A stretch of 64,000 nucleotides of DNA from Paenibacillus bovis (GCF_001421015.2 NZ_CP013023.1:1044001-1108000), one strand, 5' to 3'; shown: positions 52,072 through 61,194, counted from the first letter of the stretch. Notes: generated by a model not told the origin, from the letters alone. Translations and numbers: made by a program.

Positions 52072-52596
52072 AATCGACAGCCTCCTCTCCAAATTCCGAT
52101 TGAAAACGATATCATGAAAGCGGTGTGAGAAAATAGAACTAGTTGTTATACTTAAAAGTTTAAGCTTCTGAGGGGTGGAGATCAACGGAAAGATGCCTTG
52201 ATTTGTCCTTTATCCATAAGGGACAAAGGTAAAGAAAGAACAGAAATGGGTATGTCACCAGATAGGAAAAGTTCCTTTTTCGTAACAAAGAGGAGGTCTG
52301 GAAATAACCGTTTCTTGTAGGTCATCCAGATCATTATTGGTTGGTAGGATGCGACAAATAGTGACAAAAGGAACACTGGAAAATAAATTTCAGATGGATA
52401 ATGCCAGCATATTGCACACTGATTACTTCATCCATTAAACCGGAACAAAACTTGTCTAAACATTTTTAGGGTAAGTAAAAGATATAAATATCCGGCAACC
52501 ATGAAAATAGGCAACAGATAGGAGAATAGAGGCTAGTACCGAATATATTTTATGAAGCAGATCAGGAAAATACGTTGCAGAAAGGGGATAGAATAG
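52072..52596. other. Divergent region between mtlR and the SGNH hydrolase gene, no gene
   Basis: 525 bp without a supported coding frame. The mtlR promoter and any MtlR or CcpA site should be here; I could not single out a convincing consensus by eye. The hydrolase start is preceded by GAAAGGGG. Confidence 0.55.
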
Positions 52597-53265
52597 GTGA
52601 ACAAAAATCAGATACATAATCAGCAGCGAGTTTTGTTTCAGGGGGATTCGATTACGGATGGTAATCGTGGACGTGACGCCGATCCCAATCATATTATGGG
52701 CCATGGTTATGCATTCTGGATTGCGGCTGAATTGGGACATGCGATGGCACCAACCCAGCCGGAATTCCTGAATCGGGGGATCAGCGGTAATCGTATTACC
52801 GATCTGCAGGCTCGCTGGAACGAAGATACCCTCCAGCTGCAGCCGGATATCATCAGTATCCTGATTGGTGTTAATGATATCCTGATGTCGATAATGAAGC
52901 CGGGAGGCTTCGATAAAATAGCGTATGAAAACGTCTATCGTCATCTATTGCAGCATACGCAGTCAGAGCTGCCGGAAGTTCAATGGATACTATGCGAGCC
53001 GTTCATTTTGCGAGGCGGACATACCGATGCAGATTGGGGCGGCTGGCAAGCGGCGGCAGCAGACTGCGCGGCAGTGGTACGGAGACTGGCAAAGGAATTC
53101 AATGCCGTCTTCGTCCCGTTGCAGGATGTTTTTGACGATGCCTGTGCAGTAGCGCCTGCTTCGTACTGGATATGGGATGGTATCCATCCAACAACTGCCG
53201 GTCACGGGCTGCTGGCGAAGCGATGGCTGGAGGTCGTCCAGAACAGTCCGGCTCGAATTGGCTAA
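52597..53265 (+). CDS. SGNH/GDSL family hydrolase
   Basis: A 222-residue cytoplasmic esterase/lipase-like protein. Block I FQGDSITDG has the nucleophile Ser18, block II has the oxyanion Gly in NRGISGN, block III is GVND, and block V is DGIHPTTAGH with catalytic Asp and His. There is no signal peptide. Relatives include acylhydrolases and carbohydrate acetylesterases; the HPTTAGHGLLA end is typical of intracellular acetyl-xylooligosaccharide-type esterases of Firmicutes, but the substrate is not proven. It stands alone. Confidence 0.9.
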   Translation: MNKNQIHNQQRVLFQGDSITDGNRGRDADPNHIMGHGYAFWIAAELGHAMAPTQPEFLNRGISGNRITDLQARWNEDTLQLQPDIISILIGVNDILMSIMKPGGFDKIAYENVYRHLLQHTQSELPEVQWILCEPFILRGGHTDADWGGWQAAAADCAAVVRRLAKEFNAVFVPLQDVFDDACAVAPASYWIWDGIHPTTAGHGLLAKRWLEVVQNSPARIG

Positions 53266-53356
53266 AAGAAACTGCAATTTGCTTGCAAAGAACAACCTCC
53301 GTGGGCGTAATCATCTGCTGTATGGTTAGCCGGAATATTGATTTCACACAAAATGC

Positions 53357-53392
53357 CTTGCTGTCAGTCCTGGACAACGGACTGGCGGCAAG
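53357..53392. terminator. Weak hairpin between convergent genes
   Basis: CTTGCTGTCAGTCC pairs with GGACTGGCGGCAAG with one small mismatch bubble, followed by ACATTTTATT. The rest of the 53266-53554 region shows nothing. Confidence 0.5.
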
Positions 53393-53554
53393 ACATTTTA
53401 TTAAGGCTTTTATTTTATGTTTTTTTACTTTATATAGAAGCAAAAGATTGTGGAGAAGGAAAATAACAAGCACTTTTCAGGAACGATGAGCAGGAACAGG
53501 TATAGCTATCACCGTTCCAGACAGAACGGCAGGATATTGCGTCGTTTCAGGCCG

Positions 53555-54496
53555 TTACAGCGGTTTTCTGGAATCGAATTCCACGGTTACTTCATGCTCC
53601 GGTTCCTCGCCGGCATACCATGGGTTCAGGTGGACGAGAACTTCGGTGACTTGTGTATCCGCAGTCATGATATTTTTCTTCATGACTCGTGAGATATCAT
53701 GTCCCTGCTGGATCGTTAGTGTCGCGTCTACGCCGATTCGCACATCGACTACAATATATTGACCATGCTCACGGGCACGGATACGGTCGATTCGTTTGAC
53801 TTCCGGCATATTTTTGAGCACAGCAGCATAGGCTTCGATCTTCTCGGGATGAACCGCTTTCTCCATCAGGATATCGATAGAGTCGCGTCCGGTCTCATAA
53901 GCCAGTTTGAGAATCAGCAGGGCGACGATCATACCGGCGAGCGGATCACCATACGAGAGCAACGACCAGCCGTACGCTTCACCAATCAGACCCAGACCGA
54001 TACCGGCACAGGCAGCTGCCGAGGCATATACGTCTGCCAGATGATCCTGTGCTGTCGCGATTAGGCCTTTGCTGTTGGTCTCGCGTCCGATCCGCATCGT
54101 GTATACATACAGTACCAATTTCCAGACCAGAGAAATAAATGCGGCGATCAGCGCAATAATATGCGGCTGTGAAGGTGGCTCGAACAGCAGCATAAACGAA
54201 TGATAACCGATGTATAACGCCGCAATCAGCAGGATACCGGCTACTACGCTGGCTCCGACGACCTCGGCTTTGCCGTGACCATACGGATGGTCTTCATCGG
54301 GCGGCATGGACGAGATGCGCATGGAGCCGAGCGCTGTCGCCGAAGCGATCACATCGCCTGCATTATGAATACCGTCCGCAATCAATACCTGACTGTTGAA
54401 CAGTACACCGACGATCAGCTTGAGCAGGGTCAGGATAATATTACTGACCAGACTGGCCCAGGCTGCAAGCATGGATGAATTAAGAGTTCTACTCAT
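53555..54496 (-). CDS. Cation diffusion facilitator (CDF) metal transporter
   Basis: A 313-residue antiporter with six transmembrane helices and a cytoplasmic ferredoxin-like C-terminal domain (about 215-305). Site A residues are in LIADGIHNAGDV (helix 2) and QDHLADVYAS (helix 5), a D-x3-N/H-x3-D arrangement seen in MamB/Fe-Mn-type members rather than pure zinc CDFs (H-x3-D). The DEDHPYGHGKAEVVG loop is typical. ATG 54496 follows GGAGGCCATAGTA. No metal-responsive regulator is adjacent. Mn, Fe or Zn export is possible. Confidence 0.9.
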   Translation of the reverse strand: MSRTLNSSMLAAWASLVSNIILTLLKLIVGVLFNSQVLIADGIHNAGDVIASATALGSMRISSMPPDEDHPYGHGKAEVVGASVVAGILLIAALYIGYHSFMLLFEPPSQPHIIALIAAFISLVWKLVLYVYTMRIGRETNSKGLIATAQDHLADVYASAAACAGIGLGLIGEAYGWSLLSYGDPLAGMIVALLILKLAYETGRDSIDILMEKAVHPEKIEAYAAVLKNMPEVKRIDRIRAREHGQYIVVDVRIGVDATLTIQQGHDISRVMKKNIMTADTQVTEVLVHLNPWYAGEEPEHEVTVEFDSRKPL

Positions 54497-54760
54497 TACT
54501 ATGGCCTCCTGCAATCTATATCATGCCAGAATAATATCGGCATATCAGCATAGGGATAACATAACAAGCTTGTTTATTATGTAAACGAAATGATTCAACT
54601 GTAATCGGCAGCATTCCTGCCTATCAATCCCTGCCATTCAGCAGAATGAGACACAGCAGTGAACGTCCCCAACAACATGGGGAGAAATGGCACGAAGTAT
54701 TAATATAGCACAAATCCACCGTTTAACCAAGAGAATTAACCGGGCGAATGTACACAGGAA

Positions 54761-54792
54761 AAGCGCCTCGTCTGCGGACAGAAGAGGCGCTT
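54761..54792 (-). terminator. Terminator after the GH13 gene
   Basis: AAGCGCCTC and GAGGCGCTT form a 9-bp stem; on the minus strand four T follow. The remaining 54497-54875 sequence carries no gene. Confidence 0.7.
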
Positions 54793-54875
54793 GCTGACAG
54801 GATACGCAGTCGTCTAGTTGATAGACAAATGGATGATCTGTCAGTGTGTATAGGTTACTCATGGCAGTAGATTAC

Positions 54876-56645
54876 TCAGCCGGTTTGCTGTGGCTTTTTG
54901 TCCTTGTCCAGACAGCGCAGCACCTGGTATCCATAGGCAGGAAGCTGGTATTTCAGAATACCGCCTTCCAGCTCCACTTCGCGATTTTCCAGCACATCTT
55001 CCCAGTGTGTTCCTTTGATATCAATCTCAATATCGATTGGTTCACTGGAGCTGTTGAGCGCAATAATGAATTTCTCCTGCTCATCAAATCGTTCGTAGAC
55101 CAGCTCGTTGCTGCCCTTGCGGGAATGCAGGAAACGGAATGTACCCTGACGGAGCGCCGGATACTGCTTGCGCATAGCGATGATCTGCTGGTAGTAGGCG
55201 AACAGCTCGCGATCCTGTTCTTCTTTTTCCCAGACCATGCAGCGGCGGCAATCCGGATCGCCTTCGCCTTCCATTCCGATCTCGTCTCCATAATAGATAC
55301 AAGGGGCCCCGGTAAAGGTCATCTGGAACAGCGCGGCCAGCTTGAGACGGTTTTTGTCACCGCCTGCGACAGTCAGTGCGCGCGGCGTATCATGGCTGTC
55401 GATCAGGTTAAAGGCTACTTCCGCCACCTGACGCGGATAGCGGGACATCTGGTTGCCGATCGCATGGGAGAACGTCTGCGCATCGGTTACATCTTTAATG
55501 AAGAAATCGGTCACGGCATTTTTGAAAGGATAGTTCATCACCGAGTCGAATTGGTCGCCCTGCAGCCATGGAATCGATTCGTGCCAGATCTCGCCGAGGA
55601 TATAAATATCCGGATTGATATTTTTCAGGGTCAGGCGGAATTCACGCCAGAACTGGTGATCCACCTCGTCCGCTACATCCAGACGCCAGCCGTCGATACC
55701 GTATTCTTCCGCCCAATAACGGGCTACGCCGAGCAGGTATTCTTTAACTTCCGGATTCTCGGTATTCAGCTTGGGCATCAGCGGCTCAAAGTCAAACGTA
55801 TCGTACGTTGGAATTCCGTCTTCGACTGCCAGCGGGAATTTGCGTACATGGAACCAGTCTTTGTACTTGGAATTTTCGCCTTTTTCCTGTACATCGACGA
55901 AGGGAGCAAACGTTTTGCCGGAATGGTTGAATACCGCATCGAACATCACGCGGATGCCTTTGCTGTGGCAGGTGTTGACGAGCTTTTTGAGCGTTTCTTC
56001 GTCGCCAAAGCTCGGGTCGATCTTCATATAATCTTCGGTATCGTATTTATGGTTGGTGGTCGCTTTGAAAATAGGGCACAGATAGATCGCGTTCACGCCC
56101 AGCTCGGTCAGATGGTCCAGATGATCGATAATGCCCTGCAGATCACCGCCAAAGAAATTGTTCCACTCCGGCTTGCCGCCCCATGGCAGCGTGCCTTCCG
56201 GATCGTTGGACGTATCGCCATTGGCAAAGCGCTCCGGGAAAATCTGATAAAACACAGCGTCTTTTACCCATTCCGGCGTAGTGAATACATCGACCGGATT
56301 GATGAAAGGAATATCAAACAGACGATCCATCTGCGGTTCTTCCGCGCCAAATTTGTCTTCATCCATCCAGATTTCTTCCTGGTCATCCGCCAACTTGAAA
56401 CCATACTTGAGACGACGGTATGGCGGCTTAACGGCACATTCCCAGTAATCGAACAGATCATCGGTAGCGAAAATACTCATCGGTACCAATTCTTTGGATT
56501 TTTCCCACATGTACTTGTCACCGGCGATTGCCCAGGCCTGCTTGACGTCCTGCTTTTTCGTGCGCAGACGCAGATGGATCGTCTCGCGGTCGTACGGATA
56601 ACCCCAGTTCAATTTTGGACGGTGATAGACGGCTTCGATCAGCAT
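54876..56645 (-). CDS. GH13 alpha-glucanase: neopullulanase / cyclomaltodextrinase type
   Basis: A 589-residue intracellular enzyme. An N-terminal CBM34-like beta domain (about 1-125) is followed by the catalytic barrel. The four GH13 regions are DAVFNH, GWRLDVADE (nucleophile Asp), GEIWHE (acid Glu) and LIDSHD. The FYQIFPERFANGD start is typical of GH13_20 neopullulanases, which cleave cyclodextrins, pullulan or maltooligosaccharides imported into the cell. There is no signal peptide. AGGAGG precedes the ATG. It is not linked here to a maltose transporter. Confidence 0.94.
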   Translation of the reverse strand: MLIEAVYHRPKLNWGYPYDRETIHLRLRTKKQDVKQAWAIAGDKYMWEKSKELVPMSIFATDDLFDYWECAVKPPYRRLKYGFKLADDQEEIWMDEDKFGAEEPQMDRLFDIPFINPVDVFTTPEWVKDAVFYQIFPERFANGDTSNDPEGTLPWGGKPEWNNFFGGDLQGIIDHLDHLTELGVNAIYLCPIFKATTNHKYDTEDYMKIDPSFGDEETLKKLVNTCHSKGIRVMFDAVFNHSGKTFAPFVDVQEKGENSKYKDWFHVRKFPLAVEDGIPTYDTFDFEPLMPKLNTENPEVKEYLLGVARYWAEEYGIDGWRLDVADEVDHQFWREFRLTLKNINPDIYILGEIWHESIPWLQGDQFDSVMNYPFKNAVTDFFIKDVTDAQTFSHAIGNQMSRYPRQVAEVAFNLIDSHDTPRALTVAGGDKNRLKLAALFQMTFTGAPCIYYGDEIGMEGEGDPDCRRCMVWEKEEQDRELFAYYQQIIAMRKQYPALRQGTFRFLHSRKGSNELVYERFDEQEKFIIALNSSSEPIDIEIDIKGTHWEDVLENREVELEGGILKYQLPAYGYQVLRCLDKDKKPQQTG

Positions 56646-56913
56646 GTATGTTCCTCCTGTAATTGTTATGTAAAGGCTAACGATTTTTACCCCGAAAGGT
56701 TAGAGTGGAACCATAATCTGGTATCTCTTTTGAGCAGGGTTATCCAAATCTTAAAAATGTGGAAAGGATGGTTCTTTTATTGCGGCTTTCTGCTTGATAG
56801 TTGCTGTTTGCCTGTCTATAAATGGAGTGTATATCTTTATGGCTTTGTTCAATCGTTCTATTTACAATATAGGTAGCTGTTTGTATCAAGATTATTATAC
56901 ATATATGGTATGA

Positions 56914-57126
56914 TCAAATGAAAAAGAAGTTTCTTATAACAAGGATATACTTGCCGAGTTGAAATATATTATCTATAAATATCCTGAAATAATATTGATC
57001 TATACTCCAGATCTGCTGGCATCCGGTACCTACAGTATTACCGTATCTTCCGGTTCTGCTGCAATGAAAGGCCAATTGAAAGTTCATATTGATACAGATA
57101 TAAAGAAACTGCAAGCAGCCAGTTGA
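56914..57126 (+). pseudogene. Possible gene remnant without a start codon
   Basis: A 70-codon frame starts directly after an in-frame TGA and has no ATG, GTG or SD near its start. The encoded KYPEIILIYTPDLLASG and TYSITVSSGSAAMKGQLKVH read like a natural beta-rich protein end. It may be the tail of a decayed gene. The rest of the 56646-57216 gap has only the terminator at 57155. Confidence 0.3.
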
Positions 57127-57154
57127 AATCCAATCCAATGCCTGAATAAAACAC

Positions 57155-57197
57155 AAAAAAGGAGAATTGATCCGGCTCCAAGCCAGATCGATTCTCC
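57155..57197 (-). terminator. Terminator after the CoA-transferase gene
   Basis: On the minus strand GGAGAATCGATC pairs with GATCAATTCTCC (one mismatch), followed by six T. Confidence 0.88.
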
Positions 57198-57216
57198 TTT
57201 ACTTATTCCATACTAT

Positions 57217-58731
57217 TTATTCCAGCCATTCCGGAGGACATGATCCTCTGGGTACCAGCACGGTCCGGTACTCGCCCGGTGTCTCGGACATATGCACCTG
57301 ATCCGTCACGCCCTGATAATGTCCGCATACCGTATCTGCGGTAAACAACTCCGGATCAAGATAAAGATGCTCTTCGGATGATCCCGCCGTCCGGTGAGCG
57401 AACTCTTTATCAAACAATCCCATCGACATCAGCCATAGCGATACCCGGCTCAGGGAAATATGCACCCGGTAGCTGCTGCCTTCCTCGGCGCGGCGTGCCA
57501 GTGCAGCCATTGCTCCGGCAGCAGCCAGCCATGAGATGATGTAGTCATTCACGACCAGAATCGCAGGCAGCTGCGGCTTGTCCGGCGTTCCTTCCAGACA
57601 CATTACGCCGGTCAGTGTACCGGCTGTCTGGTCGAATCCGATCCGGTCTGCCCATGGGCCTTCATTGCCACCGAGCGATACCGAGACATGAATAATACCC
57701 GGACGTACAGCAGCCGCTTGTTCGGGACTCAGACCAAAGCGCTCCAGATACGTAGGGCGACGATTGGCAAAGAAAATATCCGCGTCGCGCAGCAGCTCCT
57801 GCATTTTGGCCTGGCCCTGTTCATCTGCCACCTCCAGCGTCGAAGAGCGCATGCCCACATTGGCAGTGTAATAGGTCGTATCTACTTCCCAATCACCCGG
57901 ACGCCAAATATTCAGTACATCCGCTCCATGCAGTGCGAGTGCACGTCCGACTCCTGAACCTGCGATGACATGACCCATACCGAGCGCACGTATGCCTTCA
58001 AGAGGAGAAGAGGCGCCGGTAGACAACGGTTCGGGATCACTCTCGCCAATCTTCTCAATCTCGATCAGCGGCTGGGCGGCGATCACATCGGATACCGGAT
58101 CGCTCAGGAACTCTTCGACTGTGCGTGCGACAGGCATGACGATCCCGGCGCGACGTCCGGCTTCCTCCAGTTCGGCAGAATCCCACTGGGCAATGGCTGC
58201 AGCTACCGCTTCCGGCGTGTCCGGGCAATTCAGCAGTTTGAGTGTATTGATTTTCAGCTTTGGATACGGCTCCAGCGGCATTACCCATTTGCCATCCTTT
58301 GTCTGGTAAAAGTCGAATTTCAGTGCCTGACTTGGATCGGAAGGACTGGCTGGCGAATAGCCGTTCAACTTTTCCCATTTCCGATCATAAAAAGGAGAAA
58401 GACGATGCAGAATCTGGCGCAGATCGAGCGAAATATCCTGCCCTTTGCCACCGCGCATTCGCCATAGCTTGGCAGCAGCAACCGATTTGGCGACCATGCC
58501 GATACCTGCCGAACTGGCCAGGCGCAGTACGCTCGGTACAATAGGATCTTTGCCGGTAAAAGTAATCTGGCCGCCGCTGTCGGCTGCGGATAATCCCATA
58601 CTGTTCAGCAGCTGTTCCAGTTCATGATGAATATCAAACTCTGTATGATCCGCGCGATTCTGTTCGGCCTGACGGATTTTTTCTTTTAACTGAGCTGCCG
58701 TTTCGGTGTTATTCGTATGTTGGGATATCAT
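57217..58731 (-). CDS. CaiB/BaiF family (type III) CoA-transferase
   Basis: A 504-residue protein. The C-terminal half (about 250-500) is a full CaiB-like domain beginning GIRALGMGHVIAGSGVGRALALHGADVLNIWRPG, with ADIFFANRRPTYLERFGLS, GIIHVSVS and VVNDYIISWLAAAGAMAALARR. The N-terminal half (about 55-235) looks like a second, partial CaiB lobe (GKGQDISLDLRQ, LKINTLKLLNC). Fused double-lobe versions are known in this family. These enzymes move CoA between carboxylic acids; the acceptor is unknown. ATG 58731 follows ACGGAGTGAACCCT. It stands alone with no catabolic neighbour. Confidence 0.87.
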   Translation of the reverse strand: MISQHTNNTETAAQLKEKIRQAEQNRADHTEFDIHHELEQLLNSMGLSAADSGGQITFTGKDPIVPSVLRLASSAGIGMVAKSVAAAKLWRMRGGKGQDISLDLRQILHRLSPFYDRKWEKLNGYSPASPSDPSQALKFDFYQTKDGKWVMPLEPYPKLKINTLKLLNCPDTPEAVAAAIAQWDSAELEEAGRRAGIVMPVARTVEEFLSDPVSDVIAAQPLIEIEKIGESDPEPLSTGASSPLEGIRALGMGHVIAGSGVGRALALHGADVLNIWRPGDWEVDTTYYTANVGMRSSTLEVADEQGQAKMQELLRDADIFFANRRPTYLERFGLSPEQAAAVRPGIIHVSVSLGGNEGPWADRIGFDQTAGTLTGVMCLEGTPDKPQLPAILVVNDYIISWLAAAGAMAALARRAEEGSSYRVHISLSRVSLWLMSMGLFDKEFAHRTAGSSEEHLYLDPELFTADTVCGHYQGVTDQVHMSETPGEYRTVLVPRGSCPPEWLE

Positions 58732-58864
58732 AGGGTTCACTCCGTTTCCAAGATAGTGTAAAAGTATGACACGGTGGAATGGCATACGTAGCAGGATTCA
58801 TCGTAATCGTATGAACTCATTGTAGGCTCTAAGATTAGTAGCGTCGGGCTTAGTAGCATTCACT

Positions 58865-58985
58865 CCAGAAAGGAATAAGAGCACGTCCTCCGATTAAGCC
58901 TGGAGATCCTTTAATGGTGGGAAGGAATGAGGATCTCCAGGCTTAAAGGTCGTCCTTTGCTCTTATTTCCTTTCCTGCGTTTCGT
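58865..58985 (-). repeat. Long hairpin element, copy C
   Basis: Minus strand: outer arm GGAAATAAGAGC paired with GCTCTTATTCC, core strand 1 AAAGGACGAC, inner arm TTTAAGCCTGGAGATCC paired with GGATCTCCAGGCTTAA, a 21-nt loop, core strand 2 TCGGAGGACGTG. Compared with copy B the outer helix changes GGGC/GCCC to GAGC/GCTC, a compensated change. It lies 134 bp upstream of the CoA-transferase start. Confidence 0.85.
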
Positions 58986-59371
58986 CTAAGGATATCTTTG
59001 TTAATTATCTACATCATTCCAATAGAAACTAACAATTAAATAATGAAGGAATTAAGAATTGAGAAGTACAGTGATATAGAAATTTCAATAGCACGATGAT
59101 TGAAAATAGAAAGGAATGATATATTTAGGAACTTAAAGTGCTTAGAAAATCACAAATCTTCGATAAGTAAATTTATACATATTATTATATAACCAATATT
59201 AGCCAAGCTCAATAAACAAGAGGTTCCCAAATGTGGCATATGCCTCAATTCAATAGAAAGTGTCTATAAAATCAAGTAAATAATCCAATAAAAAATAATC
59301 CAATAAAGGAAGCGTTTGAACTAACGATCAGTCCTAGAAATAAAGCCGTGTTGCGAAATAAAATACTATGC
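58986..59371. other. AT-rich gene-free stretch
   Basis: About 390 bp of strongly AT-rich sequence with no supported frame. It has a repeated short AATAATCCAATAAA pattern near 59279-59308, and otherwise I see nothing in it. Confidence 0.5.
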
Positions 59372-59405
59372 AAAAAAACAGGCCAGAGCATGACATGCCC
59401 CGGCC
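59372..59405 (-). terminator. Orphan terminator on the minus strand
   Basis: GGCCGGGGCAT pairs with ATGCTCTGGCC (two G-T pairs) around a 3-nt loop, then TG and seven T. No intact gene lies upstream of it on this strand; only the hexanucleotide array does, suggesting a lost gene. Confidence 0.75.
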
Positions 59406-59424
59406 CGTCTATTACACTTATTTT

Positions 59425-59490
59425 GCAGTTGCAGTTGCAGTTGCAGTTGCAGTTGCAGTTGCAGTTGCAGTTGCAGTTGCAGTTGCAGTT
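59425..59490. repeat. Hexanucleotide array (GCAGTT) x 11
   Basis: Eleven exact tandem copies of GCAGTT. On the minus strand one frame would read repeated Thr-Ala, then Lys and a stop 16 bp before the terminator at 59372, but a TAA directly precedes the array in that frame. It may be an expanded tail of a decayed gene. Confidence 0.97.
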
Positions 59491-59549
59491 TAGTCTTACT
59501 TCTATATCATATTACGCAATATGCAAATGCCATCAAAGATGCCTCAGCA

Positions 59550-59670
59550 CTTAGCGGAGAGAAGGAAATAGGGGCAAAGGACGACCTTGGAGCCTGGAAA
59601 TCAACCTTTTCCTACTTCCATAATTTCCAGGCTCCACTGGAGGACGTGCCCCTATTCCTTGTCGGAGCGA
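59550..59670 (+). repeat. Long hairpin element, copy D
   Basis: Flank TTAGCGGAGAG, outer arm GGAAATAGGGGC paired with GCCCCTATTCC, core strand 1 AAAGGACGAC, inner arm TTGGAGCCTGGAAAT paired with ATTTCCAGGCTCCA, a 21-nt loop, core strand 2 TGGAGGACGTG, end TCGGAGCG. The outer helix differs from copies B and C by compensated pairs. Confidence 0.85.
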
Positions 59671-59787
59671 TGGACGCACTATATCCTTGATCCCACACTC
59701 CAACAATAAACACTGTCTAGCCTATCAGATAAAACGCTACCCTACACTGTCGCTTTATCAACCACAAGCGATACTAGCAAGATCAAC

Positions 59788-61089
59788 TCAAGCGTTGCGT
59801 TTCATTACACTTTTCAGATGGGAGAATACTTCAAAGCTCTGTTGTCCATGATACGATCCCATGCCGCTTTCACCTACGCCGCCAAATGGCAGATAGTGCG
59901 AAGTCATATGGGACAGCGTGTCATTGATACATCCGCCGCCAAAGGATACAGTGTTGAGCACCTGCTCCTGCAGTTGTTCGTCCTGGGTAAACAGGTACAA
60001 TGCCAGCGGTTTTGGACGACTTACGATCTCGTCCAGCAGAGGATTCAGGTCGTCATATTCAATCACCGGCAGAATCGGTCCGAAGATCTCTTCCTGCATA
60101 ATCCGGGAATCCCAGTCGATGCCGCCCAGGAGAGTAGGCTCGATCAGCAGCTGATCACGTACACTGCGGCCGCCAATCAGCACTTCTTCGCCTTCCATCA
60201 GAGCCGACAGACGGTCAAAGTTGCGTGTATTCACGATATGCGGGAAATCCGGATTTTGCAGTACATCGTCGCCCTGCTTGTCCTTGATTTCTGCCTGGAT
60301 CAACTCCAGCAGCTGGCTGCGTACGTCCTTGTGGACAAGCAGATAATCCGGCGCTACGCAGGTCTGACCGGCATTGAGGAACTTGCCGCGTACAAGGCGC
60401 TGCGCTGCAATCTTCAGATCGGCATCATGGTGAACGATGCTAGGGCTTTTGCCGCCTAGTTCCAGGGTTACTGGAGTCAGATGCTCTGCAGCTGCACGCA
60501 TCACGATTCGGCCGACGCCGGTGCTGCCGGTGAAGAAGATATAGTCGAATTTCTCTTTGAGCAGCGCCGTACTGGCTTCTACTTCGCCTTCTACGACAGC
60601 AATATATTCTTCCGGGAACAATTCATGGATCAGATCGTAGGTCAATTTGGATACGGCAGGTGTCAGCTCGGATGGCTTGAGTACCGCACAGTTACCGGCT
60701 GCAATTGCACCAACCAGTGGACCGAATGCCAGCTGGAACGGATAGTTCCATGGCGCAATAATCAGTGCCACGCCGTAAGGTTCAGGATAAATGGTGCTTA
60801 CCGCATCCGGCAGAGCTGCTGCAGTCGGCACCTGGCGAGGTGCTGCCCACTGCTCCAGATGTTCCAGCGCAAAGTCGATCTCGCCCATAACGATGCGGAT
60901 CTCCGAACCGTAGGCTTCGGCTTCGGATTTGTTAAGATCGGCGCGCAGTGCGTCGAGAATACGTTGGTGATAGTTTTCAATACCCTGTCTCAATTGACGC
61001 AGGGCAGTCATACGATAGGATACGTCTTTGGTCTGGCCTGTATAAAAGAACGTCCGCTGCTGCTGGACGAGTGGTTGTACATTAAGCAT
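59788..61089 (-). CDS. Aldehyde dehydrogenase, class 3-like
   Basis: A 433-residue NAD(P)-dependent enzyme oxidising aldehydes to acids. IIAPWNYPFQLAFGPLVGAI and FFTGSTGVGR (NAD-binding), ELGGKSP (general base Glu) and NAGQTCVAPDY (catalytic Cys) are intact; the C-terminal oligomerisation part is PFGGVGESGMGSYHG. It resembles B. subtilis YwdH and fatty aldehyde dehydrogenases, slightly shorter at the C-terminus and without a membrane tail. GAGGAG precedes the ATG. It is divergent from a TetR regulator that probably controls it. Confidence 0.93.
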   Translation of the reverse strand: MLNVQPLVQQQRTFFYTGQTKDVSYRMTALRQLRQGIENYHQRILDALRADLNKSEAEAYGSEIRIVMGEIDFALEHLEQWAAPRQVPTAAALPDAVSTIYPEPYGVALIIAPWNYPFQLAFGPLVGAIAAGNCAVLKPSELTPAVSKLTYDLIHELFPEEYIAVVEGEVEASTALLKEKFDYIFFTGSTGVGRIVMRAAAEHLTPVTLELGGKSPSIVHHDADLKIAAQRLVRGKFLNAGQTCVAPDYLLVHKDVRSQLLELIQAEIKDKQGDDVLQNPDFPHIVNTRNFDRLSALMEGEEVLIGGRSVRDQLLIEPTLLGGIDWDSRIMQEEIFGPILPVIEYDDLNPLLDEIVSRPKPLALYLFTQDEQLQEQVLNTVSFGGGCINDTLSHMTSHYLPFGGVGESGMGSYHGQQSFEVFSHLKSVMKRNA

Positions 61090-61178
61090 GAATAGTCAGC
61101 TCCTCAATAAATATTTGATGCAATTGTATTTATTTACATATGATCACTCGCAATATATCGGATTATAAGGCAGGAAAT

Positions 61179-61194
61179 GTTATGTTACAATAAC
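61179..61194. promoter_or_regulatory. Short inverted repeat in the ALDH-TetR intergenic region
   Basis: GTTATGTTACAATAAC (GTTAT/ATAAC arms, 6-bp spacer) lies between the two divergent starts and is a candidate TetR operator. The evidence is position and weak symmetry only. Confidence 0.35.

Noticed and set aside
54846..56876. 676-codon open frame on the plus strand
   Set aside because: It is antisense to the GH13 enzyme, which has all catalytic motifs; the plus-strand translation has no recognisable domain and no ribosome-binding site.
59425..59490. CRISPR-like array
   Set aside because: Contiguous 6-bp repeats without spacers and no cas genes; a microsatellite. The 24-bp array at 25222 also lacks spacers.
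58865..59670. Rho-independent terminators as an explanation of the long hairpins
   Set aside because: The outer ends lack T tracts, the stems carry a conserved internal loop, and several copies sit next to separate normal terminators.
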